Positions 36,664 to 46,800 of a stretch of 64,000 nt of DNA are shown one piece after another (within the stretch, counting starts at the first letter, position 1; the number at the start of each line of letters is the position of its first letter). The notes below the pieces were generated by a model. That model searched no databases and was not told where the DNA came from. It worked only from the letters and a program-made list of their open reading frames with translations. The stretch is from Lutibacter oceani. GTDB lineage: Bacteria > Bacteroidota > Bacteroidia > Flavobacteriales > Flavobacteriaceae. The position numbers and the translations under genes are program-made. The stretch lies in contig NZ_QTTQ01000011.1 in NCBI RefSeq assembly GCF_003384935.1, positions 62,001 to 126,000 on the forward strand. Reading direction: 5' to 3'.

Positions 36664-37305
36664 ATGGATGAATTAGATTTATTAAAAAAAGACTGGAAAA
36701 AGCAAGATGCTAGTTATCCGGAATTATCTTATAACGAGATATATAAATTAATACATAAAAAATCCTCTTCAATTGTAAAATGGATTTTTATAATATGTAT
36801 TGTTGAACTTTTATTTTGGAGTGGTTTAAATTTATTAGTTCCTGAAAAATATTTGGAAATATATGATAAGTTTAATTTAAGAACTTTTTTATATGTTACG
36901 CAAGTAATACATTACTCTATTGTATTCATCTTTATTTATTTGTTTTATAAAAATTACAAAGCAATATCAGTTACTGAAACAACCAATTTATTAATGCAAA
37001 AAATAATTAAAACCCGTAAAACAGTTAACTATTACGTGTATTATAATATTGCGTTATATGTTTTATTATCAGTTATTGTAAATTTCATTATGTTTTCAAA
37101 TCCTGAGACAATGATTGAAGCCCTTAACCCAAATAATAAAATTAATGTTTCTGGAGCTAAGTTTTTAAATATTATGCTAATAGCACAAATAATTGCATTA
37201 GTAGTTATTATTGGACTTTTATGGATTTATTACAGAATTATTTATGGAATTTTATTAAAACGTTTAAATAGAAATTACAAAGAATTGGAAACCTTAGAGT
37301 TTTAG
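36664..37305 (+). CDS. membrane protein coupled to the ECF sigma factor, probable anti-sigma
   Basis: 213 residues. A short cytoplasmic N-terminus 'MDELDLLKKDWKKQDASYPELSYNEIY' is followed by four membrane helices (about 38-58, 78-98, 123-145, 167-190) and a basic C-terminus. The N-terminal 'LKKDWKK' with helical follow-up is typical of Flavobacterial membrane proteins that follow ECF sigma genes. It has no cupin or zinc anti-sigma motif. Function is inferred from gene order and the 3-base gap. Confidence 0.7.
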   Translation: MDELDLLKKDWKKQDASYPELSYNEIYKLIHKKSSSIVKWIFIICIVELLFWSGLNLLVPEKYLEIYDKFNLRTFLYVTQVIHYSIVFIFIYLFYKNYKAISVTETTNLLMQKIIKTRKTVNYYVYYNIALYVLLSVIVNFIMFSNPETMIEALNPNNKINVSGAKFLNIMLIAQIIALVVIIGLLWIYYRIIYGILLKRLNRNYKELETLEF

Positions 37306-37316
37306 GTGAAACTATA

Positions 37317-37358
37317 TAAAACAAAAGATTCCTGTTAAAACAGGAATCTTTTGTTTTA
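37317..37358. terminator. terminator between the sigma/anti-sigma pair and the M49 peptidase gene
   Basis: AAAACAAAAGATTCCTGTT / AACAGGAATCTTTTGTTTT, a very long perfect stem; it separates convergent genes. Confidence 0.92.
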
Positions 37359-37376
37359 TTAAAAAATTTCTTATTT

Positions 37377-39029
37377 CTATTGCAAGCCTAATGCATCAAT
37401 CCTTTGTTCAAAAATAACATCAACAGGTATATTAGCTTTACTCAATTTATCTAAATCACTTTGTAAATCTTCAGAAATAACACCTTTTTCAGTAACTAAT
37501 TTAGCAACACCTTCATAATCTCCATTACCCTGTAAAGTCAAAATAAGATTCGACAAATCTTTCATTGCACCTTCCATTTTATCATAATTTACTTTATAAG
37601 TGCCATCTTCATTTTTAGTAAAAGCACCTTTTTCTTTAAAGAAATTAAAACGAATCATATTTGCTTTACCATGTGCACTAGAAGCACCAAAACGAACTGA
37701 CCTAAAAATACTAGTCATAAAGGTGGTCATATAATCTTTCATATCACCATCTATTTCACCTTTTTTATGTAATTGTTGTACCATATACAACCCTAAAATA
37801 TCGGCTTTTCCTTCTTCAAGAGCAGAAGCCAATTCTTTTAATGAATTTCTTACAGTGCCTTTATTATTTATAGTATTTTTTATTCCTAAACCGTGTGCAA
37901 CTTCATGAAACATTGTATTTGCAAAAAATGCATCAAAAGTTATGTGTTTTCGCTGACTTTCATCAATTAAACTTTCTGAAATTGGCACTAAAATTTTATC
38001 AAACTTTGCACGCATTGCATTTTTTAACTGCAACCTTCTAGATCCATTTTTTAATTGAACTTCTTCATCATTTGGCAAGTTAATGGCTATAGTTTTACTT
38101 CCCGAGTTACAGTCACCTGCATAATAAACTACATCATACGCATTTAGTTCAGAATCTGTTCCCGGAGTCTCTTTCTTATAAGCCTCATCTACTGGTAAAC
38201 CCACTTGTAATTCAGGTAAAAATTGTGCAAACTTCTCTAATTTTTTACTCCAAACCATATCCTTAATCAGCACATAACCTTCGTGTGATGCCTTATTACC
38301 AAACAACTGATCTTCATATGTTTCAATTGGACCAATAACAACATCTAACCTATTGGTTTTCATATCCATCCAAGCAAAATCACTCTGTTGGTATTTATCA
38401 TCTAAGAATGCTTGTGAGCGTAATTCTAAATATTTTTTCAACCCTGTATCTTCAGCTAATTTAGATGCTTCTAACAATAAATCTGAAACTTCTTTTACCT
38501 GACTTTCAAATTGCTGATGGTACCAAACTGTTTTTAAAGTTCCATCCTCATTTCGTTTAACAAAAGTGTATAAACTTGATTTATTTTCATCATCAAAGCT
38601 TTCAAATTCTTCTTTAGTCATATCAGCAGGGTAGTAATTAGCTCCAGCTGGCTTTCCTCCAATTCCATCAACAAAAGGTGCATTTCCTGCTAATCTATCC
38701 CAAGGACCATAATTTATTTCAACAAATTTTTTGGTATCCTCATCTGTTATTGAAGCCATTAAAGATTCTCTATCTCCATAAGCTTCATACCAAAATAATT
38801 CATTCATTTTGTCTGCTGCTTTAATTAATATCGGCAACATTTTTCTTTCATTTTCTGTTAAAACACTTACATCTGATGTTAGCTTAAATGGTACATATTT
38901 ATTTAAATTTTTACTCATATCAACCAAATTTTCTTCAACTGTAATTTGTTTTGTAGGCTTACGTGCTTCCTTATCTTCCTTACAAGAAAACAAAACTGTT
39001 AAAACCATTAATACTATTATTTTTTTCAT
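37377..39029 (-). CDS. M49 (dipeptidyl-peptidase III) family lipoprotein with HEXXH motif
   Basis: 550 residues with lipoprotein signal 'MKKIIVLMVLTVLFSCKED'. The zinc motif is 'FHEVAHGLG' (His375-His379), the five-residue HEXXH form. Most DPP III enzymes have the six-residue HEXXGH form. The third ligand is in 'LEEGKADILGLY'. A 'YYAGDCNSGSKTIAINLPND' stretch is typical of the Bacteroidota branch. It probably removes dipeptides from short peptides at the outside or in the periplasm. It is separate from the S46 pair. Confidence 0.88.
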   Translation of the reverse strand: MKKIIVLMVLTVLFSCKEDKEARKPTKQITVEENLVDMSKNLNKYVPFKLTSDVSVLTENERKMLPILIKAADKMNELFWYEAYGDRESLMASITDEDTKKFVEINYGPWDRLAGNAPFVDGIGGKPAGANYYPADMTKEEFESFDDENKSSLYTFVKRNEDGTLKTVWYHQQFESQVKEVSDLLLEASKLAEDTGLKKYLELRSQAFLDDKYQQSDFAWMDMKTNRLDVVIGPIETYEDQLFGNKASHEGYVLIKDMVWSKKLEKFAQFLPELQVGLPVDEAYKKETPGTDSELNAYDVVYYAGDCNSGSKTIAINLPNDEEVQLKNGSRRLQLKNAMRAKFDKILVPISESLIDESQRKHITFDAFFANTMFHEVAHGLGIKNTINNKGTVRNSLKELASALEEGKADILGLYMVQQLHKKGEIDGDMKDYMTTFMTSIFRSVRFGASSAHGKANMIRFNFFKEKGAFTKNEDGTYKVNYDKMEGAMKDLSNLILTLQGNGDYEGVAKLVTEKGVISEDLQSDLDKLSKANIPVDVIFEQRIDALGLQ

Positions 39030-39100
39030 GTTTATATATTATTGAATTTAATTTATAAAATTACAAAAAAATTAAGGATAAATGACGTTATAAAATAGCA

Positions 39101-39904
39101 TCAAGAGTGAAAAAACATATTTCCTTTTGCTTCTTTAATTAAGTTTTTTTCATCCAGAGATAATTCTACCGGAGAAATATAACCGTCGTTTGATTCAGGT
39201 GATCTAGCATCCCCAAAATAAGTATTCACTTTTATTTTTAGTATATTTTGGTCTATACCCTTTGCCCCTGTAAAAGCTGCAATTTTAGAAATAATTTCTA
39301 TAGGTTTTTCAACTATATCATTAAACGCAATTTTTAGCAATTTATCTGATTCAGGCAATTGCATAACAGTATTGTATGATTCCAAGTATGCTTGAAGAAA
39401 CATTTTAGCTTCATCAAAACTATTAATCATTTGAATTCCTTTAGCTGATTTTATACAGGCTTCTATATCTCGATAAATATAAATTACCTTACTATCCGGC
39501 AAACAACCTCTGAATACATTTATATTTCCTCCGGTCCATCCTGGTTGCTTAACACCCCATACATTTCTGTTTTCTTTTTTTGCATATTCCTGAAAAAATT
39601 GAATATGTGAAAGAAAAGCCTTCTCCATAGATTCGAGGTAATCATCAACATTTGGTAACAGATCAGGAATCCACTGATTTAAATGACCGTTTAACATCGA
39701 CTGGAGCAATGCATCCCTTTGATTTTTATCAATTGAAAGAAACAACTTTCTATGAGTTAATTGGTTGACTAAGAAAAAAATATCATTTGCAGCATTTTCA
39801 CCGTAAATTAATGAGTTTGAAGCAGAATTTAATAATCTAACTAATAGTGTTGTACCCGAACGCTGACAAGGTGAAGTTATTAAGACAGGTGATATTTTAT
39901 CCAT
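39101..39904 (-). CDS. sulfotransferase family protein
   Basis: 267 residues, cytoplasmic (no signal). The 5'-phosphosulfate loop is 'SPCQRSGTTLLVRLLN' near the N-terminus and the 3'-phosphate region is 'KVIYIYRDIEACIKSAKG', with the helix 'WGVKQPGW' between, as in PAPS-dependent sulfotransferases. The acceptor is unknown. It is divergent from a second, different sulfotransferase, with about 150 bases between the starts, and lies at the left end of a surface-protein locus. Confidence 0.88.
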   Translation of the reverse strand: MDKISPVLITSPCQRSGTTLLVRLLNSASNSLIYGENAANDIFFLVNQLTHRKLFLSIDKNQRDALLQSMLNGHLNQWIPDLLPNVDDYLESMEKAFLSHIQFFQEYAKKENRNVWGVKQPGWTGGNINVFRGCLPDSKVIYIYRDIEACIKSAKGIQMINSFDEAKMFLQAYLESYNTVMQLPESDKLLKIAFNDIVEKPIEIISKIAAFTGAKGIDQNILKIKVNTYFGDARSPESNDGYISPVELSLDEKNLIKEAKGNMFFHS

Positions 39905-40054
39905 AATGTAAAATGAAATAATTTACTCACAATATAAGAGGAATTATCTGTTTAACAAATCCAAATAAATATTTTAGCTTTATTAATTTGTATATATTCA
40001 CAACCACAATATTTTTTATATTGCTACAACTAATTTAACAATTGAATTTATAGA

Positions 40055-40630
40055 ATGATTATTTCTCATACTTTAAAAATAATTTTTATCCATGTTCAAA
40101 GAACAGGAGGTTCAACAATTATAAATCTGCTAAAAAATCAATTGGGTAATAATATTGAAATTTTATCACAACACGGAAACGCAAGAACTTCAGAAACTTA
40201 CTTATTAGAAGAATATAAAGATTATTATACTTTTGGATTTACAAGAAATCCTTGGGAGAGAATTTTATCTTGGTATTCATTAATTCATAAAAACGATAAA
40301 AAAAGTCTAGCACAGGAAAGAAAAAGGTTTGAAATATTTATTGAATCTGATTATGCATCAGATTTTACCACTCAACAATTTCATTATAATACACTAGATT
40401 ATTTTTCTAATAAAAAAGGAATATTAAAAGTAGATGAAATATTACGTTATGAAAATTTCGAAAATGAGATTCTAAAACTATTTAATAAACTGAATTTACC
40501 CTTAACAGAAATTCCAATAACCAACAATACAAACCTTAAAATATTTCAAGATTTTTACACAAAAAAAAGTAAAAATTTAATTGCCGAGAAATGCAAAAAG
40601 GATATTGAGTACTTTAACTATGTTTTTTAA
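40055..40630 (+). CDS. sulfotransferase (family 2 type)
   Basis: 191 residues, shorter than the divergent neighbour and only distantly similar. The PAPS loop is 'IIFIHVQRTGGSTIINLL', and the 3'-phosphate motif is 'TFGFTRNPWERILSWYS', the RNPWxRxxSxY pattern of the carbohydrate-type sulfotransferase family. No signal peptide. It may sulfate a glycan; the nearby adhesin and collar proteins suggest a cell-surface product, but that is inference from position. Confidence 0.85.
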   Translation: MIISHTLKIIFIHVQRTGGSTIINLLKNQLGNNIEILSQHGNARTSETYLLEEYKDYYTFGFTRNPWERILSWYSLIHKNDKKSLAQERKRFEIFIESDYASDFTTQQFHYNTLDYFSNKKGILKVDEILRYENFENEILKLFNKLNLPLTEIPITNNTNLKIFQDFYTKKSKNLIAEKCKKDIEYFNYVF

Positions 40631-40728
40631 ACACATACAAAGAACCAAGCAAAAATTAATTCAATAATAAAACTTATAAAACTCTACATTTAGATTGAGT
40701 TTCTCAGCTAAAAAAATACTTAAAACCT

Positions 40729-41727
40729 ATGATTAAAAAGAAAATAATTGCTGATATAAAAAATTTAACTTCCCCGTTAATTAAAAACTCATCCAATGAT
40801 GATCTGATTAAAAAAAATCTAGATCAAATTCATATTCATTTTAAAAATATTACGGAAATTTCGGGATTCGATTTTAAAATTGAATATTTAGCAGCAATTC
40901 CTGCAGCAAAAGGGAAAGCACTTGGATTAAATCATGCGGCTCAATGCTTATTGGACTATAAGAGAACTGTAAAATTCTTAACTGCAATTATTTTAGCAAT
41001 TCAAGAAAAGCAAAAAACACACCCAGGTGAGTTAATTAATGTGTTTTATGCTGGTTGTGGCCCTTATGCGCCATTTATAACTTTAGTGGCCTCTTTTTTT
41101 AAACCTGAAGAAATACAATTTAACTTACTTGAAATTAATAAAACCTCGCTTGAATCTGCTAAAAAATTAATTAACACATTAGAATTATCTGACTATGTTC
41201 AAGAATTTTATTTAGCTGATGCAGTAACATTTAAAATTCCTAATCCTGAAAAATTCCATATTCTTATAAGTGAAACATTAGATGCATTATTATATAGAGA
41301 ATGTTATGTTCCTATATTATATAATCTATTGCCTCAATTCAACAAAAATATCATTTTAATACCTGAAAATGTGCTTATTAATCTGAATTTATTAACGCAT
41401 TCAGAAAATTCTAAAGAGTTTTCTGAAAATAAAATGAATACTATTCTAAATGTACGAGAAGTTATTTTATCAAAAACGCATAATGGTACAATTCCCTCTC
41501 AACTATCAGATAAAAAATTTGATTTAAAGCTATTAGACCTGAATCATACCAAAAAAATTTTGTTAGATACCCAAGTTCAAATTTATAAGGATATTTTTCT
41601 TAACAGAAATGAATCATCATTAACAATTCCTTTTGAAATAAAATTAGAAGAAAATTCTGAAAATAATTTTATTGTTTTTACCTATTTTATGCAACCCAAT
41701 ATAGAATTAAGATACAATTTTCAATAA
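40729..41727 (+). CDS. SAM-dependent methyltransferase-like protein (PRMT-like)
   Basis: 332 residues. A helical N-terminus with 'AAIPAAKGKALGLNHAAQCLLDYKRT' precedes a Rossmann fold: 'VFYAGCGPYAPFITLVASFF' (SAM glycine motif), 'FNLLEINKTSLESAKKLI' (acidic ribose ligand) and 'YLADAVTF'. The segment 'ILISETLDALLYRE' recalls the double-glutamate loop of protein arginine methyltransferases, and a beta domain follows. The target is unknown. It is 98 bases after the sulfotransferase on the same strand. Confidence 0.7.
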   Translation: MIKKKIIADIKNLTSPLIKNSSNDDLIKKNLDQIHIHFKNITEISGFDFKIEYLAAIPAAKGKALGLNHAAQCLLDYKRTVKFLTAIILAIQEKQKTHPGELINVFYAGCGPYAPFITLVASFFKPEEIQFNLLEINKTSLESAKKLINTLELSDYVQEFYLADAVTFKIPNPEKFHILISETLDALLYRECYVPILYNLLPQFNKNIILIPENVLINLNLLTHSENSKEFSENKMNTILNVREVILSKTHNGTIPSQLSDKKFDLKLLDLNHTKKILLDTQVQIYKDIFLNRNESSLTIPFEIKLEENSENNFIVFTYFMQPNIELRYNFQ

Positions 41728-41954
41728 TTAATAATTAGCCAAACATCTAAGCCAAAATTAGCTCAAAAATTCAAATACGTTTATTCAAAAGAATACTTAA
41801 AAAATTTTTTTTTGTTTAAACTACTACTACAATTTATTTATTTTTTTCCACATTTTATTACAAAAAAATAACCGTTAATATTTTTTATCATTCTTTTTTT
41901 ATGAAAGTTATGTAACATTTATTACATTTACAATACTAACTAATTAAATCATTT

Positions 41955-42509
41955 ATGAAAATTCACCCTTCCCGAAGGTTGTTTTTGCGCAATACCGCAA
42001 TAGCAACCACAGGCGTAGCGCTACTTTCTTCAACTACATTTGCAAATACTTTAACTAGTAATAATTGCCCTTTTGATGGTTACAATCCTTATGCAGAAGA
42101 AAAGACAGATTTAAGAACTTCGTCATTGTTCGGAAAACATTTACATGTTAAAGGTGAAATTTTTGATACAACTGGCACTCATAAACTTTCTAATGCAACA
42201 GTTGAAGTTTGGCATTTATCTCCTAATTCAACAAAATATAAGCATAGAGCAAAATTAAAAACCAATACTTTTGGTGAATACCATTTTATAACGGATTTTC
42301 CGAATAAAGAAATTGGCAAGGGTTCAAGAATATACTTTAAAGTTTCTTATAAAAGCGCTACTTATTTCACAGAATTATTAGTAAATGATTTTGGAGCATA
42401 TATAACAAGCAAGCATTGGGAAGAAAATAATCAATTAAATAGTAAGTTATTCCCAATAAAGAATTCCAATATTAATAACTCTGTTATAACATTTAATATA
42501 TCTATTTAA
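41955..42509 (+). CDS. exported intradiol-dioxygenase-like protein lacking the His pair
   Basis: 184 residues. The N-terminus 'PSRRLFLRNTAIATTGVALL' is a twin-arginine-like signal with an Ala-rich core, cleaved near 'TFA'. The mature domain matches the intradiol ring-cleavage dioxygenase fold: 'GKHLHVKGEIFDTTGTHKLSNATVEVWHL', 'NTFGEYHFITDFP'. The conserved region that should hold the iron-binding His-x-His (as in PPHIHFKV) reads 'SRIYFKVSYKS', and only one Tyr-x-His-like site ('KYKHRA') remains. It therefore probably cannot cleave catechol and may be a structural or ligand-binding protein. It lies 15 bases before the first collar protein, so it is likely co-transcribed with it. Confidence 0.75.
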   Translation: MKIHPSRRLFLRNTAIATTGVALLSSTTFANTLTSNNCPFDGYNPYAEEKTDLRTSSLFGKHLHVKGEIFDTTGTHKLSNATVEVWHLSPNSTKYKHRAKLKTNTFGEYHFITDFPNKEIGKGSRIYFKVSYKSATYFTELLVNDFGAYITSKHWEENNQLNSKLFPIKNSNINNSVITFNISI

Positions 42510-42524
42510 CTTAAAAAAAACACT

Positions 42525-43091
42525 ATGTCATCACCATTACTAGGATCAGTTATTATGTTTGCAGGAAATTTTGCACCACGAGGGTGGGCATTTTGCGACG
42601 GACAATTATTAGCTATTAGCCAAAATACTGCACTTTTCTCAATATTAGGTACTACCTATGGAGGAGATGGAAGAACAACTTTTGCATTACCAGATTTAAG
42701 AGGTAGAGCACCTATTGGATCGAGAACTGGCCCTGGGTTATCACCTATCAATTTAGGGCAAAAATCTGGAACTGAAACTAATACTTTAAATACTACGCAA
42801 TTACCAAGTCACACCCATATAGCGCAAGGAACAACAAAAGTATCTAATGCTGATGGAACAACAAATAACCCTGATGGTAAGGTTTTGGCTGTTGGAAAAG
42901 CAGTTGCAGACAGGACAACTAGTTATAATGCAAATATTTATGGCGATACAGCTAATGCAAACATGGCTTCTAATAATGTTACTGTTACTGTTGGAAGTAC
43001 AGGTGGAAATTTACCCATAAATAATAGACCTCCTTTTTTAGCAGTTAATTATATTATTGCTCTGCAAGGAATTTTCCCATCTAGAAACTAA
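42525..43091 (+). CDS. phage tail collar domain protein, copy 1
   Basis: 188 residues. The N-terminal 60 residues are a tail-collar domain (microcystin-dependent-protein type): 'MFAGNFAPRGWAFCDGQLLAI', 'TTYGGDGRTTFALPDLRGRAPIG', then a low-complexity Asn/Thr/Gly region, 'LPSHTHI' and the C-terminal 'NNRPPFLAVNYIIALQGIFPSRN'. There is no signal peptide. It lacks other phage structural genes nearby, so it is a cellular tail-fibre homologue. The next gene is a close duplicate. Confidence 0.9.
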   Translation: MSSPLLGSVIMFAGNFAPRGWAFCDGQLLAISQNTALFSILGTTYGGDGRTTFALPDLRGRAPIGSRTGPGLSPINLGQKSGTETNTLNTTQLPSHTHIAQGTTKVSNADGTTNNPDGKVLAVGKAVADRTTSYNANIYGDTANANMASNNVTVTVGSTGGNLPINNRPPFLAVNYIIALQGIFPSRN

Positions 43092-43116
43092 TTTACAAAC
43101 TCTTAAATTTTATACC

Positions 43117-43683
43117 ATGTCAACACCATTAATGGGAACAATTCAAATTTTCGCAGGAAACTTTCCTCCTAGAGGATGGGCATTTTGCGATGGACAATTA
43201 TTAGCAATTTCTGGTAATAGTGCCCTATTTTCAATCTTAGGCACCACTTATGGAGGAGATGGAAGAACAACTTTTGCATTACCCGATTTAAGAGGTAGAG
43301 AACTTATAGGTCCAAGACGAGGTCCTGGATTATCTGATTTTAGATTAGGACAAAGATCAGGAACAGAAACTAATACTTTAAATAATACGCAATTACCAAG
43401 TCATACTCATATAGCGCAAGGAACAACAAAAGTATCTAATACTGAGGGAACAACAAATAACCCCGATGGAAAGGTTTTAACTGTTGGAAAAGCAGTTGTT
43501 GATAGGACAACTAGTTATAATGCAAATATTTATGGCGATACAGCTAATACAAACATGGCAACAAATAATGTTGCTGTTACAGTTAGCAATACAGGTGGAA
43601 ATTTACCAATAAATAATAGATCACCTTATTTAGCAGTTAATTATATAATTGCGATGGTAGGAATTTTCCCTTCAAGAAATTAA
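43117..43683 (+). CDS. phage tail collar domain protein, copy 2
   Basis: 188 residues from the ATG at 43117 (MSTPLMGTIQIFAGNF); the in-frame ATG at 43057 lies inside copy 1. The collar domain 'PRGWAFCDGQLLAISGNSALF' and 'TTYGGDGRTTFALPDLRGRELIG' and the same C-terminal Asn/Thr-rich region and 'VNYIIAMVGIFPSRN' show it is a tandem duplicate of copy 1. Differences are clustered in the loops after the collar (for example RRGPGLSDFRLG versus TGPGLSPINLG). A terminator follows at 43693. Confidence 0.9.
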   Translation: MSTPLMGTIQIFAGNFPPRGWAFCDGQLLAISGNSALFSILGTTYGGDGRTTFALPDLRGRELIGPRRGPGLSDFRLGQRSGTETNTLNNTQLPSHTHIAQGTTKVSNTEGTTNNPDGKVLTVGKAVVDRTTSYNANIYGDTANTNMATNNVAVTVSNTGGNLPINNRSPYLAVNYIIAMVGIFPSRN

Positions 43684-43692
43684 AATAAAAAA

Positions 43693-43718
43693 TCTGGAAT
43701 TTTAATTCTAGACTTTTT
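43693..43718 (+). terminator. terminator after the collar gene pair
   Basis: TCTGGAATT / AATTCTAGA stem (one G-U) with a two-base TT loop, then a run of T. Confidence 0.65.
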
Positions 43719-43852
43719 ATTAATGTTATAAAATGACTATTTACACTTGTTTCTTTATAGAAAATTAAACTTGTGAATTTTTTTAAAAAGAATTGTTATT
43801 GTTTTAATCCCCCTATTTTCACAATAAATATTTATAATCAAACCAAATTATT

Positions 43853-46800
43853 ATGAAAAACATTACTCATAGCGCATATTTTACTCATTTAATTTTTTTT
43901 TGTGAAAAGTTCTATTTTAATAGGATTAAAAAACTAACAAAGAAACCTATTAAAACATTAATTATACTCTCATTATTATTTGGCTTTAACTTACAGGCTC
44001 AAACAACCATAGATTTTGAAGGATTAGGTTATACAGATAATCAACAATTTGGAACATCAACCAATATAAGTATTTTTACGTTTGCAATTAATGCTTCTGG
44101 ACCAGGTGACGATATCACATTCGATGATGGCACTGTTGTCGGAACAGGAACAGGATCTCTTTATGACGATAATATTGATATTGGGGGAATAACTAAATGG
44201 ACTATTTCAAGAACTGATGGAAATGAATTTAAATTGGAGAGTATTGTAATTCTAGATTCTGGAATTGGTGCTTCTTCTAGCGGTACAATTAAAGCTTTTA
44301 AGAATAGTCTTCAAGTTGGTGCTACGGTTAATATTAACTTTGATGGTATTCAAAATTTAACAGCAAACACCGACTTCGAAAATATTGACGAAATTCAGAT
44401 AGAAGCTGCAGATATTAATTTTTTTATTGATGATTTAGTATATAGCTCAGCAGTTGGAACCGTAATTGCTCCAACCGTATTAAGCACTGCAGCAACATTG
44501 GTAGGGTCAAATGATGCGACATTAAATGGAAATGTAATTGCAGACGGAGGAGCTACTATAACTGATAGAGGGTTTGTTTATGCGCTTACTTCAACTGATG
44601 CTACTCCAACTAGAGCAGAAGCAAATGGTACTACAATTATTGATGTTCCAGAAGGAGGAGTTACAACTGGAGTATTTAATCAAGCTATTTCTAGCTTAGT
44701 TTCTTCTAGTGAATATAGCTATATAGCTTATGCAACTAATAGTGTTGGTACTACTGAAAGTTCAGTACAAACCTTTACTACTGGTGTATCAATAGGAACA
44801 GGGCAAGCTATAATAGATTTTAACTCACTGGGGTATTTGGATAACGAACAGCTAACAACATCAACATCTGTAAGTATTTTTACTTTTGAAATTGACTCTT
44901 CAGGACCAGGTGATGACATCACATACGATAATGGTTCTGGTGCAGGAGGTACAGGATCAGGAGCCCTTTTTGATGATAATTTAGATGTAGGAGGCATAAC
45001 CAAATGGACTATTTCAACTACAAATGGTGATAATTTTAAATTTGTAAGTATTTTAATTCAGGATGCTGGAGTTGGCGGATCAACTAGCGGCACAATTAAA
45101 GCATTTAAAAGTGGTGTTCAGGTTGGTTCTACAGTAAATATTAATTTCAATGGCAATCAAAATTTATCATCCAATTTAGATTTCCAAAATATTGATGAGA
45201 TTCAAATAGAAGCTACAGATATTAATTTTTACATTGATGATTTAGTATATGAAATCCCAATGTTTACAGCTCCCGCCGATTTATGTCTTGATGCAGGTAA
45301 CCAAGCAGGCTTAGGAGGTGGTGTTCCATCAGGTGGCGTTTATTCGGGTCCTGGTGTTACCGACGGTGGAAATGGAACAACCTATAGTTTTGATCCAGCC
45401 ACAGCTGGAGTTGGAACACATACAATTACATATACTACAAGTGTTGGGGCAGCCAGTGACGATATAGAAGTATTTGCATTACCTATTGTAACTTTTACTG
45501 CCCTTGCAGATTTATGTTTAAATTCAGGTGTTCAAACAGGCCTTGGTGGAGGATCCGCTACTGGTGGTATTTATTCTGGAGCTGGTGTTACAGATAATGG
45601 AAATGGATTAACTTATAGTTTTGATCCTGTAGCAGCTGGTATTGGAACACACACAATAACTTATACATTTACAGATACTAATAGCTGCACAAACAGTGCT
45701 TCTGATACTGTTGAGGTGTTTGCATCACCTGTTGTAACTTTTACTGCTCTCGCAGATTTATGTATTGATGCTGGAACACAAACTGGCCTTGGTGGTGGAA
45801 CTGTAACTGGTGGAGTATACAGCGGAGCTGGAGTAACAGACGATGGTAATGGATTAACTTATAGTTTTAATCCTGCAGCTGCAGGTGTTGGAACACATAC
45901 AATAACTTATACTTTTACCGATGGAAACAGTTGTACAAATTCAGCTTCTGATAATGTTGAAGTATTTGCTTTGCCTACCGTTACATTTACTGCCTTAGCA
46001 GATCTTTGTGTTGATGCAGGAGTTCAAGCTGGTTTAGGTGGTGGAACTGCAACTGGTGGAGTATATTCAGGTACTGGAGTTACTGATGATGGCAACGGAA
46101 TGACATATAGTTTTGATCCTGCAGCTGCAGGTGTTGGAACACATACAATAACTTATACTTTTACCGATGGAAACAGTTGTACAAATTCAGCTTCTGATAA
46201 TGTTGAAGTATTTGCTTTGCCTACCGTTACATTTACAGCCTTAGCAGATCTTTGTGTTGATGCAGGAGTTCAAGCTGGTTTAGGTGGTGGAACTGCAACT
46301 GGTGGAGTATATTCAGGTGCTGGAGTTACTGATGATGGAAATGGAATGACTTATAGTTTTGACCCTGCCACAGCAGGTATTGGAATACATACAATAACTT
46401 ATACATATACTAATAGTAATGGCTGTACAAATAGCGCATCTGATGATGTTGAAGTGTTTGCATTACCAACTGTTACTTTTACTGCACCAGCACCCGATGT
46501 ATGCATTGAAGATGCTGTTGTAACAGGTTTGGGTGGTGGAATGCCAGTTGGTGGTGTTTATAACGGTACAGGAGTTACAGATGATGGAAATGGGACTACT
46601 TTTAGTTTTGACCCTACAGCGGCTGCTCCAACAGGAGGAAATATTACGGTAACCTATACTTTTTCTGATACCAATGGATGTACAAATAATGCAAATGATA
46701 CTATTTTTGTAGATCCTGTTTGTTGTGAACTTATTGTAGATTGTGTAAATATTGTAGATACTCCATTATCTTGTAGAGCAGATTTACCTCCAGTAGATTT

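Noticed and set aside
42525-43683. Prophage remnant at the collar genes
   Set aside because: No capsid, terminase, portal, tape-measure or integrase gene lies within 10 kb on either side, so these are better read as cellular genes.
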